Part shown: positions 8,071 through 17,900 of the stretch, one piece after another
Layout: every line of letters starts with the position of its first letter
Position numbering within the stretch: position 1 is the stretch's first letter
DNA from: JBDNJM01 sp041687755
Lineage (GTDB): Bacteria; Planctomycetota; UBA1135; GCA-002686595
Length of the DNA: 64,000 nucleotides
Assembly (NCBI GenBank): GCA_041687755.1
Contig: JBDNJM010000040.1
Coordinates: forward strand, 41,779 to 105,778
Direction: 5' to 3'
Translations under genes and position numbers: made by a program
The notes under the pieces: model-generated
The model's database searches: none
Told to the model about the DNA's origin: nothing
What the model saw: only the letters and a program-made list of their open reading frames with translations

Positions 8071-9481
8071 TTGTCTGCGATGACGATGAGCACCGCAGTC
8101 AGAAGCAAGCTGCAAGTGTCACGCGCCAAGTGTTCGAGCGCGGCGTGCGACCTGCATCGGCGCGCCGCACGTAACCCGCAGGTTCAGCTTGAGATCATGG
8201 AGTTGCTGACCAAGTACGGCCTCTCGATCGAGTTCATCGACGGGGCCTGCGACCCGAGCACGGCAATCGGAGAATACTTCCTCAGCTTGCAGGCTGCTCA
8301 GTCCCGGTACATGGTGCGCAACCTCTCCGAGAGCACGCAACGAAGCGTGAAACGGCTCGTCGATCAAGGACTCTTCGTAGGACGTGCTCCGTTTGGTTAT
8401 AGAAACGTCCGTGTCAACAGGCGCGCCTGCGCCGTTGTCGATGAAGAGAACGCGGAGAAGGTTCGCCGCATTTTTGAACTGTACGCCTTCGCCGATCACA
8501 CGCTCGACAGCCTTGTCGTTGCCCTTTGGGATGAAGGACTCAGGTACACGACGAAACAGCCGCAGTTCAAGCGCAAGCACCTCCACGACATCCTCGGTGA
8601 TCGTGCGTACATCGGCGATCTGACGTACAAGGGCGAGCGGTTCCCCGGCGCTCACGAGACGGTCATCGAGCGCACCACCTTCCGTCGAGTGCAAGTCCGC
8701 CTCGGAGGTCGAACCGACATGAAGCACTCCCTCACCTTCTCTCACGGGCTCCTACGCTGCGGGCATTGCGAGCGACAGATCACGGGGGAGAGCAAGCTCA
8801 AGGCCTTGGCCTCCGGGGAGATCCGAGAGTACGTGTACTACCGATGCGCCCGCTACAAGAGCCCTGGGCACCCGAGTGGCCTGCGGGTGAGGGACCAGGA
8901 CCCTCGACGAGCAGCTCTTGGCTCTATTCGATCGCCTGCGCGTGGACGACCCCGAGGTCCGGGAGTGGTTCGCGGAGGCCCTACGAGCGCGAACGCGCTC
9001 CTCGCAGGAGCTTGCGACAGCGAGACTCGACAAGCTCCAGGCGCGGTTGACGCGCGTCCGCCACATGCGCGACGAACTTCTCAATGGCCGACTCGCCGGT
9101 GAGATCGAACAGGATGTCTACGCGGCCAAGGGCACCGAGCTGCGTGATGAGGAAGCCCGGCTCAAGGATCTGATCGACACGATCGAGGAGCGAACTTCCG
9201 ATGAGAGCGATCTCATCGCCAAAACGTTCGGACTATCACAACGCCTGCGGGAGCAGTGGCTTGCAGCCGATCAGCCCGCCAAGCGTCGCATCCTCAAGAT
9301 CTTGAGTTCGGACTGGACGCTCGAAGGCAAAATCCTCACCCCGGTGCTCAGGAAGCCGTTCGACGTACTCGTTCGAGGCTTCGCGGGAGCGATGGGTGGA
9401 AGTGGTGAACCACAGCATCCCGAGTTGGAACCAAGTTCGGGGGTGGCTCAGGGAGCTGGAAACCCTGCGCGTGGGTGTTGA
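8071..9481 (+). pseudogene. Serine recombinase lacking its catalytic N-terminus, and frameshifted
   Basis: The readable part starts midway in the resolvase domain (QVQLEIMELLTKYGLSIEFI), continues through the recombinase domain (LVDQGLFVGRAPFGYRNVRV) and the zinc ribbon (LLRCGHCERQITGE ... YYRCARY), then shifts frame near 8893 into TLDEQLLALFDRLRVDD and a coiled-coil. The catalytic YxRxS segment is absent from the upstream 150 bases. A second frame change near 9400 would restore the tail copy C (VVNHSIPSWNQVRGWLRELE). Catalytic loss plus the frameshift makes it non-functional. It is not a duplicate of the intact recombinase at 20132. Confidence 0.8.
9402..9470 (+). repeat. Recombinase-tail scar, copy C
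   Basis: The copy that reveals the origin of the family: VVNHSIPSWNQVRGWLRELE plus TLR, at the extreme 3' end of the serine-recombinase pseudogene, one frame away from the current reading frame. It aligns without gaps to 2486-2554 and 4925-4993. Confidence 0.6.
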
Positions 9482-10381
9482 GGGGGCCTCGATTACCCCC
9501 AAGGCATCAGCCTAGAGGCACTCGGAGTGCGTTCTGATGACTCCCTTAGAGGATTAGAACTCCATAACGAGGAGAACGGGAAGAGCGGAGAGGTTGACGC
9601 GAGGAACAGGGGACAGAGGACCGGGGCTGACGATTGCCTCTCCAGCGGCCCCAGGGGAGCGCCACGCATCTGTCGAGAGATGACTGGGCCTCTCGCTAGT
9701 TGGCTCCGATGACGCCGGGGGAAGAGCGTCCTGCGCCTTGGAAGCCGGAGTCCGCGACGCAATCCCTGCTGTGTCACAAGAACAGCCCAATGGCCCGTGA
9801 TTCGCGACACACTGAAGGGGGGGGTGTGAAGCCTTCCCTAAGAGCTTCGTAGAGAGCCCGCGCACATCGGCCCCACTGTTCGCGCCCCGACGGTCGAGCG
9901 GCCTGTCTGCTTTGTGGAGGGCGGCTCGCCCGGTCGGCACGCTCGCGGAGCAATCACAATGCCCCGAGACGCTGGCAAGAAGTCCCGGAGCGCACCGCCT
10001 AGCCGCTGTGCAGTACCTCCAAAGTGAACTGGGCGGGGCTCGATGGTGAGTGTCGAACACTCTGCCCAGGGCCAGAGTTCAGTTGCCATGAGCCGCCGAA
10101 TCGGCTCTTGCTGGTGTTTCTGGGCCGATCCGTCGGCTGGACACAGTGTTCACGATCCAGGCGCTTGAGGACCAAACAGCCTGTGCACTCGATGATCGCC
10201 TCGCTGTCAGTCAGGGCTTGGCAGCCACACGAGAGTTCCTCGATGGTGGGTTTCGCCCCACAACGGGCCGCTCATCGAAAACAGTGCGCGTGATGCCCGG
10301 CCTCACGTTGAACGGGGACGCACCCCCCTGTAGGGTTTGCTGACTTTGATAGACCTTGCAGCCTTGCAGGAGATCACCACG
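9482..10381. other. 900-base non-coding stretch upstream of the restriction operon
   Basis: No frame here looks like a protein. Visible structures are small hairpins at about 10048-10063 (GAGTGT-cga-ACACTC) and 10090-10106 (GAGCCG / CGGCTC), and a 12-base word acacagtgttca at 10141-10152 that recurs at 18805-18816 beyond the end of the restriction operon. Probably decayed mobile DNA. A small RNA cannot be excluded. Confidence 0.4.
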
Positions 10382-10612
10382 ATGAACCTCAGCGACTACC
10401 TCCGCACCTCACAAGCAGCCGAGTTCCTCGGTGTGAGCCCCGGAACCGTTCGGAACTGGGAGAAGCAGGGGAAGCTCCGTGCCCACAAGCTCCCCCAGAA
10501 CGGTTACCGCCTGTTCCTCAAGGCGGACCTGGAAGTCGTCCTGCGGGAGGTGCAGGACTCAGGCGAGGGCTCAAGCGCACCCAGCCCCCCTCCGGGCAAG
10601 AGGAAGGCATGA
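10382..10612 (+). CDS. MerR/excisionase-type helix-turn-helix protein
   Basis: 76 residues from ATG 10382, preceded by an aggag ribosome-binding site. An earlier in-frame TTG (10337) is less likely. The sequence YLRTSQAAEFLGVSPGTVRN then WEKQGKLRAHKLPQNGYRLF is the classic winged HTH_17/MerR layout used by excisionases and small regulators. A Pro/Lys-rich tail follows. It is the first gene of the restriction-modification cluster, so a regulator of the operon or an excisionase of the island are both reasonable. I favour the regulator. Confidence 0.75.
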   Translation: MNLSDYLRTSQAAEFLGVSPGTVRNWEKQGKLRAHKLPQNGYRLFLKADLEVVLREVQDSGEGSSAPSPPPGKRKA

Positions 10613-10652
10613 GCGCCCCACTCGCATCGGGGTCAACCAGGAGAGAGACAGA

Positions 10653-10832
10653 ATGACAATCACAATCAGACCGGCGCTGGAGACACCGCCCCGGACGCGA
10701 CTCTCGGGCCATCGCCCGGCTGAAGGTCCAACTCCCGAGAGCTGCACGCCACGGATCAACCGGGTGGGCCTCCACACCTATCTCGGCGGCACGACTGCGC
10801 CGCTCGACCACCCCACCGCTCCGGCAGCCTAA
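10653..10832 (+). CDS. Small ORF directly upstream of hsdM, function unknown
   Basis: 59 residues from ATG 10653, preceded by a ggagagaga Shine-Dalgarno sequence. The stop at 10832 is two bases before the hsdM ATG, a spacing typical of coupled genes. The protein is Pro/Thr/Arg-rich (PALETPPRTRLSGHRPAEGP) and ends in GLHTYLGGTTAPLDHPTAPA, with no domain I recognise. Part of its frame also continues upstream through the HTH gene. It could be a real leader protein for hsdM or a chance frame. Position and ribosome-binding site favour the former. Confidence 0.4.
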   Translation: MTITIRPALETPPRTRLSGHRPAEGPTPESCTPRINRVGLHTYLGGTTAPLDHPTAPAA

Positions 10833-10834
10833 CG

Positions 10835-13567
10835 ATGGCAATCAAGAAATCTGAACTCTACTCGTCTCTCTGGGCCAGCTGCGACGAGCTGCGCGGCGGC
10901 ATGGATGCGAGCCAGTACAAGGACTACGTCCTCGTGCTGCTTTTCGTGAAGTACGTGAGCGACAAGTACGCCGACGTGCCCTTCGCTCCCATCACGATCC
11001 CCGAGGGCGCGAGCTTCAAGGACATGGTCGCCCTCAAGGGCAAGCCCGACATCGGCGATCAGATCAACAAGCGCATCATCGGGCCGCTTTTTGAGGCGAA
11101 CAAGCTGTCCGACTACCCGGACTTCAACGATGCGACGAAGCTCGGCAAAGATAAGGAGAAGGTAGACAGGCTCACCAACCTCATCGCCATCTTCGAGGAC
11201 CCTGGGCTCGACTTCTCGAAGAACCGCGCTGACGGCGACGACATCCTGGGCGATGCCTACGAGTACTTGATGCGGCACTTCGCCACCGAGAGTGGCAAGA
11301 GCAAGGGGCAGTTCTACACGCCTGCCGAGGTCAGCCGCATCATGGCCCAGGCACTCGGCATCCGAGACGCGGAGACGACGAACGACACGACCGTCTACGA
11401 CCCCACCTGCGGATCGGGTTCGTTACTGCTCAAGGTCGGAGACGCCGCCAGTGCCAAGGTCACGCTCTACGGGCAAGAAAAGGACGCCGCCACGGCGGGC
11501 CTCGCCCGGATGAACATGATCCTGCACAACAACCCGACGGCGGTCGTGCGTCAGGGCAACACCCTCGCCAGCCCACACTTCACCATCACGTCTGGGGGCC
11601 TCAAGACCTTCGACTATGTCGTCGCCAATCCGCCCTTCAGCGACAAACGCTGGAGCACTGGCCTCGACCCGACGAACGATCCCTACGGTCGCTTCGAGCA
11701 CTTCGGCGTGCCCCCCCCCAAGCAGGGAGACTACGCATACCTGCTCCATATCGTCAGCTCCCTCACGAGCACCGGCAAAGGCGCGTGCATTTTGCCGCAC
11801 GGCGTCCTCTTCCGGGGCAACGCCGAAGCGGCGATCCGCAAGAATCTCGTCCAGCGCGGCTACATCAAAGCGATCATCGGCCTGCCCGCAAACCTGTTCT
11901 ACGGAACGGGCATCCCGGCCTGCATCGTCGTCATCGACAAGGAGCACGCCGCCGCTCGCAGGGGCATCTTCCTGATTGACGCCAGCAAGGGCTTCATAAA
12001 GGACGGTCCGAAGAACCGCCTACGTGAGCAGGACATCCACAAAATCGTGGACACCTTCACGCGCCAGACAGAAGTCCGACGCTACGCCCGCATGGTTCCC
12101 GTCGCGGAGATCAGCGCCCCGAAGAACGACTTCAACCTGAACCTGCCGCGCTACATCGACAGCACTGAGCCGGAGGACGTGCAGGACATCAACGGGCACT
12201 TACGAGGAGGCATCCCCGAGCGCGACCTTGATGCCCTCAACGTCTACTGGCAGGTCATGCCCGACTTGCGCACCTGCCTGTTCAGGAAGTCCACACATCC
12301 CGGATACTTCGAGCTGGTAGACACCGAAATCAGGTCCGCAATCTTCGGCCACAAGGAGTTCGCCGCCTTCAAGACCGGCGTGGACAGACTCTTCAGCAAG
12401 TGGAAGGACGCCAACACACCTCGCCTCAAAGGCTTCGCCGCCGAGACGGCAACCAGCCACCCGAAGGCCCTCATTGAAACGCTCTCCGAGGATCTGCTCG
12501 CCGCCTTCGAGCAAGCCGCCCTGCTCGACCACTACGACATCTACCAACACCTCATGGACTACTGGTTCGAGACCATGCAGGACGATTGCTACCTCATCGC
12601 CAGCGATGGCTGGGTAGCAAAGCCCCACCGCGTGATCGAGACCGTGAAGAGCGGCAAGAAAAAGGGTCAGGAGAAGGACATGGGCTGGGCTTGCGACCTG
12701 GTTCCAAAACCGCTCATCGTCGCTCGTTACTACGCCGAGGAGCAAGCGGCCATTGACTCGCTCGAAACTGACCTCACGACGGTAAGTGCAGAACTGGAGG
12801 AACTTGCAGAGGAGAATGGTGGAGAGGAAGGCGTCCTGAAAGACGTTTCCTCGAAGGCCGATGCCGAGGAGGCATACAAGCAGGCACTTCTCGCCCTTTG
12901 GAGCGAAGAGGACAAGCAAGCATCTGATGCATACAGCGCACTGGTTACTTCCGCAGATCACCAGAGATCCAGACTCCGAGTGCTGACCGATCACCCGGCC
13001 CTATCGGCGCTGAAGAACGCCAAGGGAAAACTCGTCATGAGGTCGGTGAAGGACCAGCTTGGGACTCTAGAGCTTGGCGATGCTCACGCTGCCCTTTCCG
13101 ACTACATCGGAACGGACAAGGAACAAAAGGAAGCCTCGAAAGCGGCACGTGAACGACTCAGAACGATGGAGTCAGAATTTGTAGCGAGGCTAAGCGAGGC
13201 CCCACTCCCTGAAGCTTACGAAGATCTTCACGCTGCCGTGCTGTATCTCCAACTGCTTGAGACGCAAGCGGCGCTCAAGGCAACGATCAAAGAGGCTGAG
13301 AACTCCCTGGACGCCCTCGCCCACGATCACTACGTCAAACTCACCGAGGACGAGATCAAGGCGCTTGTGGTGGACGACAAGTGGCTGCCGACCCTCGCGA
13401 GCGCCGTGCAGGGCGAACTCGACCGCGTATCGCAGACTCTCTCGAACCGCATCCGCCAGCTCGCCGACCGCTACTCCACCCCGCTCCCGCAACTCATCAG
13501 TGAAGTCGCCAGGCTCGCCAACCACGTGGACCGACATCTCGCGAGGATGGGGGCGGTATGGGAGTGA
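10835..13567 (+). CDS. hsdM: Type I restriction-modification system, DNA methyltransferase subunit
   Basis: 910 residues. The N-terminal helical domain (KSELYSSLWASCDELRGGMD) precedes the N6-adenine methyltransferase core, with GQFYTPAEVSRIMA, SAM motif DPTCGSGS at 189-196 and catalytic motif NPPF at 265-268. HsdM methylates adenines at the site chosen by HsdS and is also needed for restriction. The protein is longer than the classic 500-residue HsdM. From about residue 630 it continues as a mostly helical, charged region ending ELDRVSQTLSNRIRQLADRY and LARMGAVWE, characteristic of a long-tailed HsdM subgroup. It overlaps hsdS by 10 bases, so translation is coupled. Confidence 0.95.
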   Translation: MAIKKSELYSSLWASCDELRGGMDASQYKDYVLVLLFVKYVSDKYADVPFAPITIPEGASFKDMVALKGKPDIGDQINKRIIGPLFEANKLSDYPDFNDATKLGKDKEKVDRLTNLIAIFEDPGLDFSKNRADGDDILGDAYEYLMRHFATESGKSKGQFYTPAEVSRIMAQALGIRDAETTNDTTVYDPTCGSGSLLLKVGDAASAKVTLYGQEKDAATAGLARMNMILHNNPTAVVRQGNTLASPHFTITSGGLKTFDYVVANPPFSDKRWSTGLDPTNDPYGRFEHFGVPPPKQGDYAYLLHIVSSLTSTGKGACILPHGVLFRGNAEAAIRKNLVQRGYIKAIIGLPANLFYGTGIPACIVVIDKEHAAARRGIFLIDASKGFIKDGPKNRLREQDIHKIVDTFTRQTEVRRYARMVPVAEISAPKNDFNLNLPRYIDSTEPEDVQDINGHLRGGIPERDLDALNVYWQVMPDLRTCLFRKSTHPGYFELVDTEIRSAIFGHKEFAAFKTGVDRLFSKWKDANTPRLKGFAAETATSHPKALIETLSEDLLAAFEQAALLDHYDIYQHLMDYWFETMQDDCYLIASDGWVAKPHRVIETVKSGKKKGQEKDMGWACDLVPKPLIVARYYAEEQAAIDSLETDLTTVSAELEELAEENGGEEGVLKDVSSKADAEEAYKQALLALWSEEDKQASDAYSALVTSADHQRSRLRVLTDHPALSALKNAKGKLVMRSVKDQLGTLELGDAHAALSDYIGTDKEQKEASKAARERLRTMESEFVARLSEAPLPEAYEDLHAAVLYLQLLETQAALKATIKEAENSLDALAHDHYVKLTEDEIKALVVDDKWLPTLASAVQGELDRVSQTLSNRIRQLADRYSTPLPQLISEVARLANHVDRHLARMGAVWE

Positions 13568-14832
13568 AACCCTGCTACGAGCACAAAGAAGTGGTCGTCA
13601 TTCCGCCTGAGGCGTGGGAGGTCACAACGCTCGGCGATCTTGGATCAACCTACGGTGGCTTGACGGGCAAGACCAAGGCGGACTTCGGCGATGGCTCTGA
13701 TCACTACATCACTTTTATGAATGTCGTGTCCAACGTAGTTATCGACTGCGAGACATTCGAGCGAGTGAGAATATCCTCCGGTGAGTCACAGAATCGGGTC
13801 GTGATGGGTGACTTGCTATTCAATGGCTCATCCGAGACACCTGAAGAGGTGGCCTTGTGCGCTGTGCTTGCAGCTGACGTTTCAGATCTCTACCTGAACA
13901 GCTTCTGCTTCGGCTTCCGGTTTCGCGCTGGTGCGGAGGCTGATGGGCTGTTCTTGGCCTACTACCTCAGGAGCAGTGAAGGGCGGGAACTAATGAAGTC
14001 GCTCGCTCAGGGTTCGACTCGCTACAACCTGTCCAAGGTTGCACTACTCAAGTCACCGCTCTGCCTGCCGCGCATCTCCGAACAAGCCGAGATCGCGGAG
14101 GCGTTGAGCGATGTGGATGCGCTGCTGGCCGCGCTGGACCGGCTCCTCACCAAGAAGCGCGACCTCAAGCAGGCCGCCATGCAGCAACTCCTCACTGGCC
14201 AAACCCGCCTCCCCGGCTTCCACGACGAGTGGGAGGTGAAGGCGCTCGGCGATCTTGGATCAACCTACGGTGGCTTGACGGGCAAGACCAAGGCGGACTT
14301 CGGCGATGGCTCTGATCACTACATCTCCTTCATGAATGTCGTGTCTAACGTAGTCATCGACTGCCGCACGTTCGAGCGAGTGCGGATCTCACCAAGTGAG
14401 TCACAGAATCGTGTCGTGAAGGGTGATCTGCTCTTCAATGGCTCGTCCGAGACACCTGAAGAAGTGGCCTTGTGCGCTGTGCTTGCAGCTGACGTTTCAG
14501 ATCTGTACCTGAACAGCTTCTGCTTCGGCTTCCGGTTTCGCGCTGGTGCGGAGGCTGATGGGCTGTTCTTGGCCTACTACCTCAGGAGCAGTGAAGGGCG
14601 GGAACTAATGAAGTCGCTCGCTCAGGGTTCGACTCGCTACAACCTCTCCAAGGTTGCGCTACTCAAGTCACCGCTCCGCCTGCCGTGCATCTCCGAACAA
14701 ACCGAGATCTCCGCAGTTATCGCGGACATGGACACGGAATTGGCGCTGCTTGAGCAGCGGATGGCCAAGACCCGCGACCTCAAGCACGGCATGATGCAGG
14801 AACTGCTCACCGGGAGGACGCGGCTCGTATGA
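13558..14832 (+). CDS. hsdS: Type I restriction-modification system, specificity subunit with twin TRDs
   Basis: 424 residues. It has the usual two target-recognition domains (about 25-179 and 230-384), each followed by a conserved helical spacer (DVDALLAALDRLLTKKRDLK with LLTGQTRLPGF; then DMDTELALLEQRMAKTRDLK with LLTGRTRLV). Unusually, the two TRDs are nearly the same sequence, for example DLGSTYGGLTGKTKADFGDG and YNLSKVALLKSPL in both. HsdS positions the two TRDs with opposite polarity on DNA, so identical TRDs predict an interrupted palindromic target. The start ATG overlaps the end of hsdM. The TRDs resemble the EcoKI-type fold only at the level of these spacer motifs. Confidence 0.95.
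   Translation: MGVKPCYEHKEVVVIPPEAWEVTTLGDLGSTYGGLTGKTKADFGDGSDHYITFMNVVSNVVIDCETFERVRISSGESQNRVVMGDLLFNGSSETPEEVALCAVLAADVSDLYLNSFCFGFRFRAGAEADGLFLAYYLRSSEGRELMKSLAQGSTRYNLSKVALLKSPLCLPRISEQAEIAEALSDVDALLAALDRLLTKKRDLKQAAMQQLLTGQTRLPGFHDEWEVKALGDLGSTYGGLTGKTKADFGDGSDHYISFMNVVSNVVIDCRTFERVRISPSESQNRVVKGDLLFNGSSETPEEVALCAVLAADVSDLYLNSFCFGFRFRAGAEADGLFLAYYLRSSEGRELMKSLAQGSTRYNLSKVALLKSPLRLPCISEQTEISAVIADMDTELALLEQRMAKTRDLKHGMMQELLTGRTRLV
13630..14094 (+). repeat. hsdS: TRD direct repeat, first copy
   Basis: 465 bases repeated at 14245-14709 at an offset of exactly 615 bases (205 codons). Identity is complete over long blocks (for example from the aacagcttctgc region to the gactcgctacaac region) and falls in a central block near 13715-13830, a mosaic expected from gene conversion. 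Confidence 0.9.
14245..14709 (+). repeat. hsdS: TRD direct repeat, second copy
   Basis: Second member of the hsdS internal direct repeat. Recombination between copies would delete 615 bases in frame and leave a one-TRD HsdS of about 219 residues. Confidence 0.9.
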
Positions 14833-14905
14833 AGTGCTCCTCTAGCCCGCCCCATTTCCACGACACGCGCTTGAGCCCTGGCACCCTACTGATGGAGGCC
14901 ACGGC

Positions 14906-17900
14906 ATGAGCGGCGTAGGAAACCCCGAGCGAGTCACGCAGAATAGGGTTGCCGCCCTGTTCCGTGACGAGCTGAAGTACCAACACCTCGGCGACTGGAC
15001 CGACCGACCAAGCAACAGCAACGTCGAAGAGGAGCTGCTCTCAGCGTACTTGGCTGGGCGCGACTACTCACCGGCTCAAATCGCGAAGGTCCTTCACGGA
15101 CTCCGCTCCGAAGCAAACAACGCTAACCGCAGCCTGTACGAGAACAACAAGCAGGTCTATGGCCTGTTGCGATACGGCGTGCCAGTCAAGGTCGAGGCGG
15201 GCCGGGTCACCGAGACAGTGAAGGTGATCGACTGGGATCATCCCGAGCGAAATGACTTCGCAATCGCCGAGGAAGTCACGCTACGAGGCAATCGCGAGCG
15301 CAGACCGGATCTCGTGCTCTATGTCAATGGGATCGCCGTGGGTGTGATCGAGCTGAAGAACAGTCGGGTCTCCATCGGCGACGGAATCCGGCAGAACCTC
15401 TCGAACCAACAGCCGGAGTTCAACGCTTGGTTCTTCAGCACGGTGCAGCTGGTCTTTGCTGGCAATGACTCCGAGGGCCTCCAGTACGGTGCAATTGGCA
15501 CTGAGGAAAAGTACTACCTCAAGTGGAAAGAGGACGAGGCGGACAACAGCCGCTTCAAGCTCGACAAGTACCTGCTCAAGATGTGCAACAAGGCGCGCTT
15601 GATCGAACTGATGCACGACTTTGTGCTGTTCGACGGAGGCGTCAAGAAACTACCCCGCGTCCACCAATACTTCGGCATCAAGGCCGCGCAACAGCAGGTG
15701 GACGCCTACAAGGGCGGGATAATCTGGCACACGCAGGGCAGCGGCAAGAGCATCGTGATGGTGCTCCTCGCCAAGTGGATACTGGAGAACAAGCCCAATG
15801 CCCGAATCGTGATCGTCACGGACCGTGATGAGTTGGACAAACAGATCGAGGGCGTCTTCACCGAAGCAGGTGAGGAAATCGTCCGCACTAGCAGCGGTCG
15901 CGACCTGATGGGAATGCTGGGGCAAGCGAAGCCACGCCTACTCTGTTCCCTCGTCCACAAGTTCGGCAAGAAGGACGTGGACGACTTCGAGCAGTACATC
16001 AAGGAGCTGAAGGATCAACCGTCCCGGACTGTCGGTGAGATCTTCGTCTTCGTGGACGAGTGTCATCGCACTCAGAGCGGCAAGCTACACCGGACGATGA
16101 AGGCGATCATGCCCAACGCAGTCTTCATTGGCTTCACCGGCACGCCCCTGCTCAAGAAGGACAAGCAGACGAGCCTCGAAGTATTCGGCGGCTACATCCA
16201 TACCTACAAGTTCAGCGAGGCCGTTGAGGACAAGGTCATACTCGACCTCGTGTACGAGGCCCGCAACATCGACCAACGACTCGGGTCCGAGGCGAAGATC
16301 GACGATTGGTTCGATGCCAAGACCAAGGGCTTGAACGATTGGCAGAAGGCTGCCCTTCGTGAGCAATGGGGAACGATGCAGAACGTCCTCAGTTCCCGCT
16401 CGCGAATGGAACGGGTCGTGAGCGACATCGTCTTCGACTTCAGCGTCAAGCCACGCCTCTCCAACCATCGAGGCAATGCGATTCTGGTTGCCTCCAGCAT
16501 CTACGAGGCGTGCAAGTACTTCGAGCTGTTCCAGAGGACCGCGTTCAAGGGCAAGTGCGCAATCGTCACCTCCTACAACCCGCAGGCCAGAGACGTGACC
16601 CTGGAGGAGACTGGCGCAAACACAGAGACCGACAAGCAGTTCATCTTCAGCACGTACACCGAACTCCTGGAGGGCGTCGATGCCCTTGCCGGGATGAGCC
16701 AGACCGAGACGTACGAGGACAAGGCGAAGGCTCTGTTCAAGAAGGAGCCCGCGAACATGCGCCTCCTGGTCGTCGTGGACAAACTGCTTACCGGCTTCGA
16801 CGCGCCGGGCTGCACGTACCTCTACATCGACAAGTCGATGCAGGACCACGGCCTGTTTCAGGCGATTTGCCGGACCAACCGACTCGATGGCGAAGACAAG
16901 GACTTCGGCTACATCGTTGACTACAAGGACCTTTTCAAGAAGGTTGAGAACGCAATCGCCGTTTACACGTCCGAACTGGACCACGACGCTGGCGAAGCTG
17001 ACCCTGGGATCCTGTTGCAGGAGCGGCTCAAGATGGGTCGTGAACGCCTGGACGGCGCGCTCGAATCGGCGGCTCTGATTTGCGAGCCGGTGCAACCTCC
17101 CAAGGGAGAGTTGGAGCACATCCACTACTTCTGTGGCAACACAGAGATCCCTGCTGAGCTGACCGAACGCGAACCACGGCGGGTGGCACTCTATAAGTCC
17201 ACCGTGGCGCTGGTGCGTGCCTTCGCCAGCATCGCGGACGAGCTTGAGAGGGCCGGGTACAGTCTGGAGGATGTCACGCGCATCAAGCGGGACCTCGCTC
17301 GTTATCTGAAGCTCCGAGAGATCATCCGTCGTGCGAGCGGCGAGACAATCGACTTGAAGGCTTACGAAGCGGACATGCGCCACCTCATCGACACGTACAT
17401 CGAGGCCGATGAGCAGAGGACGATCTCCCCCTTCGATGGAATGTCGCTCCTGGAACTGATCGTCAAGACTGGCATCTCAGAGGCAATCCAGGCGTTGCCC
17501 GATGGGCTCAAAGGCAACAAGGAGGCAGTCGCCGAGACGATTGCCAATAATGTTCGCAGTACGATCATCAAGGAGCATCTGAATGACCCGGCCTACTACG
17601 ACCGGATGTCCAAGTTACTGGATGAGATCATCTCGGACCTGAAGGCGAAGCGCCTCGACTACGAAGACTACCTCAAGGGCATCGCCGACTTGGCGAAGCG
17701 AGTGACAAGCGGTCACGATGAAGGCGCTCCCCAGCAGCTCTCCACTCCAGGGTTGCGTGCTCTCTTCAACAACTTGACGGCAACCGAATGCCACAGCCCG
17801 GCTGAAGCTGTTCACGAGCCATCGCCAGCGTACGGAGACTCCGAGGAAGCCCGAATCAAGCTATCCCTTGATATTGACGCCGAGGTGAAGCGGGTGCGGC

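Noticed and set aside
9554..10060. 168-codon minus-strand frame before the restriction operon
   Set aside because: Low-complexity Ser/Pro/Arg composition, no ribosome-binding site and no recognisable motif.
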